Positions 61,813-64,000 of a stretch of 64,000 nucleotides of DNA are shown here, in pieces. Within the stretch, counting starts at the first letter, position 1. Each line of letters begins with the position of its first letter. This DNA comes from Clarkia xantiana subsp. parviflora. Taxonomy: Eukaryota; Streptophyta; Magnoliopsida; Myrtales; Onagraceae. The notes under the pieces were generated by a model. The model made no database searches, was not told the DNA's origin, and saw nothing but the letters and a program-made list of their open reading frames with translations. The translations under genes were made by a program, and so were the position numbers. The stretch is from NCBI GenBank assembly GCA_036873135.1, contig JAPTYO010000059.1, positions 8,239,066-8,303,065 on the forward strand, read 5' to 3'.

Positions 61813-63093
61813 TGTAAGCATATGGTGATGGGTGCCGTCAAATGGTAGCCCATTTATGTATAGGTTAACTAAGTAAATTGGGTATATGTCACTTTAGGAC
61901 ATTAGGCCAGACCCGAATCCTAATTGACATGAGAGGCCCAAAATTGGAGCTCCATATACTAGTTGGCCGGGCGAGTTTAAGGAGGTGGTAAAGTGGACTT
62001 TTGTCCAATATACTCCTCATATATATATATGGGGGGGGGGGGGGGGGGGTTAGGGGTTTTATTAGAGTTAATCACAATTCCCTTTAAGTGGTCTTATGAG
62101 AGAAAACCCTTCCCCCAGAGACACCATATTCGGCCGAACCACATATTCACCAAGGGTGTGCCAATTTTCTTTCTACCAAACAATCCAGAGATCTGTCCCC
62201 TTGCCAAGAATCAATAAGAGGCTTTGCTGTGGATAATATACCACGTAGGGCTTCCTCCACAAGAACCCCTACGCCGACCGGAGGATCGTGAACTCCCTCC
62301 TGCGAAGATATTGGGACTACGGATAACTGTAGAGGTATGTATAAATCTTCCGCTGCGTAATTTCGATTACTAGCACGTACCGTGATTTAGTTTCCGTAGT
62401 GATTACTCCCTGTAATTTAACAGTGGTATCAGAGCCTGTGTTAGGAGTTCATAATTTTGATAAATTGGTGTTCTTGAAATTTTTTAATCTTTGGACCGAA
62501 ATTTTTAAAGAGGATTTTAAAATTTCGAAATTTTTGTTTATGTGTGGTCCGAAATTTTCATGATGTTCTTAGGAAAATTGATGTTCATGATCTTCAAGAA
62601 AATGGTGATATTTATCAAAATCAAACATTGGATTGTAGATCTTATTAAAATTTGATCTTAAAATTTGACCACTTGTTCCCAATTACTTGTTTGTGCCGAA
62701 ATTTTTAGGTAAATATTTTAATTTATTGGTCCCCAAGCAAACAAGATTTTCGGCCATATTATTAAATTATATTGTTTACCATATTTTAATTTTAAACAAG
62801 GTAACAATATATCTATAATTGGGAACATTATGATAGATTCACATTAATATATAGTAATATATATATAACTATCAATATATCTAAATAATTAAATAGGTTA
62901 AAGATATTATTGATAGATTTTAGTTAAAAGATTGAGAAAATATGTTGTTAATATATGTTTCCCTATTTAAGATATTGACAATAATAAAATATATATTTAT
63001 ATGTATGTGCCGAATTTTATATATATTGTTGATTGATTTAATCTTAAAGATAGAATCTTGGCAATAAATATATATATGTAGTAATGTTGGCTG

Positions 63094-63156
<63 letters not shown>

Positions 63157-64000
63157 ATATTGGAATTTTTTTTATATAGTTAATGTTACTTGGTGGCTAA
63201 GTTAAATATTTTTGGACTTTAAAACCTTACTTGGGCCACAAGTAAACATTTCGGCCCAACCTTTTAAATTTTAATAATTGGGCCGGTCCAATATGTCAAA
63301 CCGGGACTAATTTAAATCGAACCTGGTTTTCTCAATCGGTTCGACCTAATCGGGTCGGACCGGGGTAACTAAGTGGATCTAACCAAACTAGTTTTGTGTG
63401 TTGAACCGAACACTATTTTTATTGGACTGGTTCGGACCGAACCAGATTTTCAAAATAAAACCGGACCGAACCTAACCGGATTTTACCGAACCGAAACAGA
63501 TTTTTCCAAACCGAACCGAATTTTCTGGATCGAACCGAACCGAACCGGACTGAAATTGACTGAACTGAACCATATTTTTTAAACCGAATTCGAGTCAATT
63601 AAAATAGGGAGGTCAAGTTTTAGAATCCAAATGTTTTGTACCTTAATAGGCCTACACAATGCTAAAGGTTTGCTAACATTTATGCCTTGTTTCGATTATG
63701 GGGATGGATCTTGGAGATACACATTTTGGGACTGGTTAAATTAATGGGCTGAATTGCAATTATTTATTATTCGATATATAATTATGCATAATTAGAAATG
63801 TTGTCTTGACTAAGTCAAGCTAGTTAAATATTGCATATTGTGGGCAGAGCCCTGGTTAAATATATGGAATGCGCACTAGGATAGACATGTTGTGGTGGTT
63901 GGAAATGCCTAGGATTCATGTCTAGAATGTTGCGTGATTGAATATAAGCATGAATTGCAAATCAGCCCCTAATGTTTAAAATTATTTTAAAATCGAAAAC
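61813..64000 (+). mobile_element. E4: copia-family LTR element, cut by the window edge
   Basis: LTR 61813-62422 (610 bp, TGTAAGCATATGGTG to TTTAACA), primer site TGGTATCAGAGCC at 62424-62436. It follows the E1 leader in order, including a long (TA)n tract (63099-63151) and the CCGGACCGAA repeat (about 63370-63570), up to the window end. In its U3 the palindrome is broken and a poly-G run (62031-62049) is present. It is inserted in the copia integrase frame. Confidence 0.9.
62031..62049. repeat. poly-G tract in the E4 LTR
   Basis: About 19 G bases sit in the E4 U3, next to an (AT)n stretch, just after the TATA position of the other copies. Sister LTRs lack it, so it arose in this copy. Confidence 0.85.

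Overview
This window is nuclear DNA of a eudicot plant. The evidence is GT-AG introns up to about 4.6 kb, a complete 30-exon SPIKE1 gene, plant-specific gene families, nested Ty1/copia and Ty3/gypsy LTR retrotransposons, hAT- and Mutator-type non-autonomous elements, a tRNA-derived SINE and a piece of chloroplast ycf1. I cannot name the species from sequence alone. No CRISPR array, bacterial operon, rRNA or intact tRNA gene was seen.

Left part (1-12.2 kb). The first two exons of a DUF789-family gene lie on the minus strand and run off the left edge. A near-perfect 178-bp hairpin follows, then a GC-rich block ending in a (GA)n microsatellite. Next is a decayed minus-strand copy (E0) of an LTR element family, then an 855-bp hAT-like element containing a broken arabinogalactan-protein-like reading frame. 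A six-exon plus-strand gene for a conserved plant protein of unknown function (156 aa) follows at 9610-12185.

Centre (12.8-36.5 kb). SPIKE1 (SPK1, DOCK-family Rho/ROP exchange factor) occupies 12837-33787 on the minus strand. I could place 30 exons by splice sites; they sum to 5529 nt, an open frame of 1842 codons plus stop. It is convergent with the small plus-strand gene. Its introns hold much mobile DNA: a ycf1-derived plastid insertion, a Mutator-type MITE with a perfect 9-bp target duplication, a small LTR element with its own nested insertion, and a hAT element with a perfect 8-bp target duplication. Another hAT element with a perfect 8-bp duplication lies about 0.7 kb upstream of the SPK1 start codon.

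Right part (36.5-64 kb). This is mostly a nested retrotransposon block. Four copies (E1 36578, E2 50640, E3 52105, E4 61813) of one copia-like family share about 600-bp LTRs, an initiator-Met tRNA primer site, and in E1, E3 and E4 a long AT-rich leader with a degenerate CCGGACCGAA repeat. A Tat-lineage gypsy element with dual RNase H is inserted in E3, and a minus-strand relative follows E1. Next to the latter is a separate LTR unit carrying an RRM-like coding fragment. Between the blocks sits one ordinary gene, an At4g08330-like zinc-ribbon-type protein (47711-48542, minus), next to a SINE with a 16-bp target duplication.

The four host genes look functionally unrelated. What stands out is how transposons, plastid DNA and captured gene pieces have built up around and inside intact host genes.
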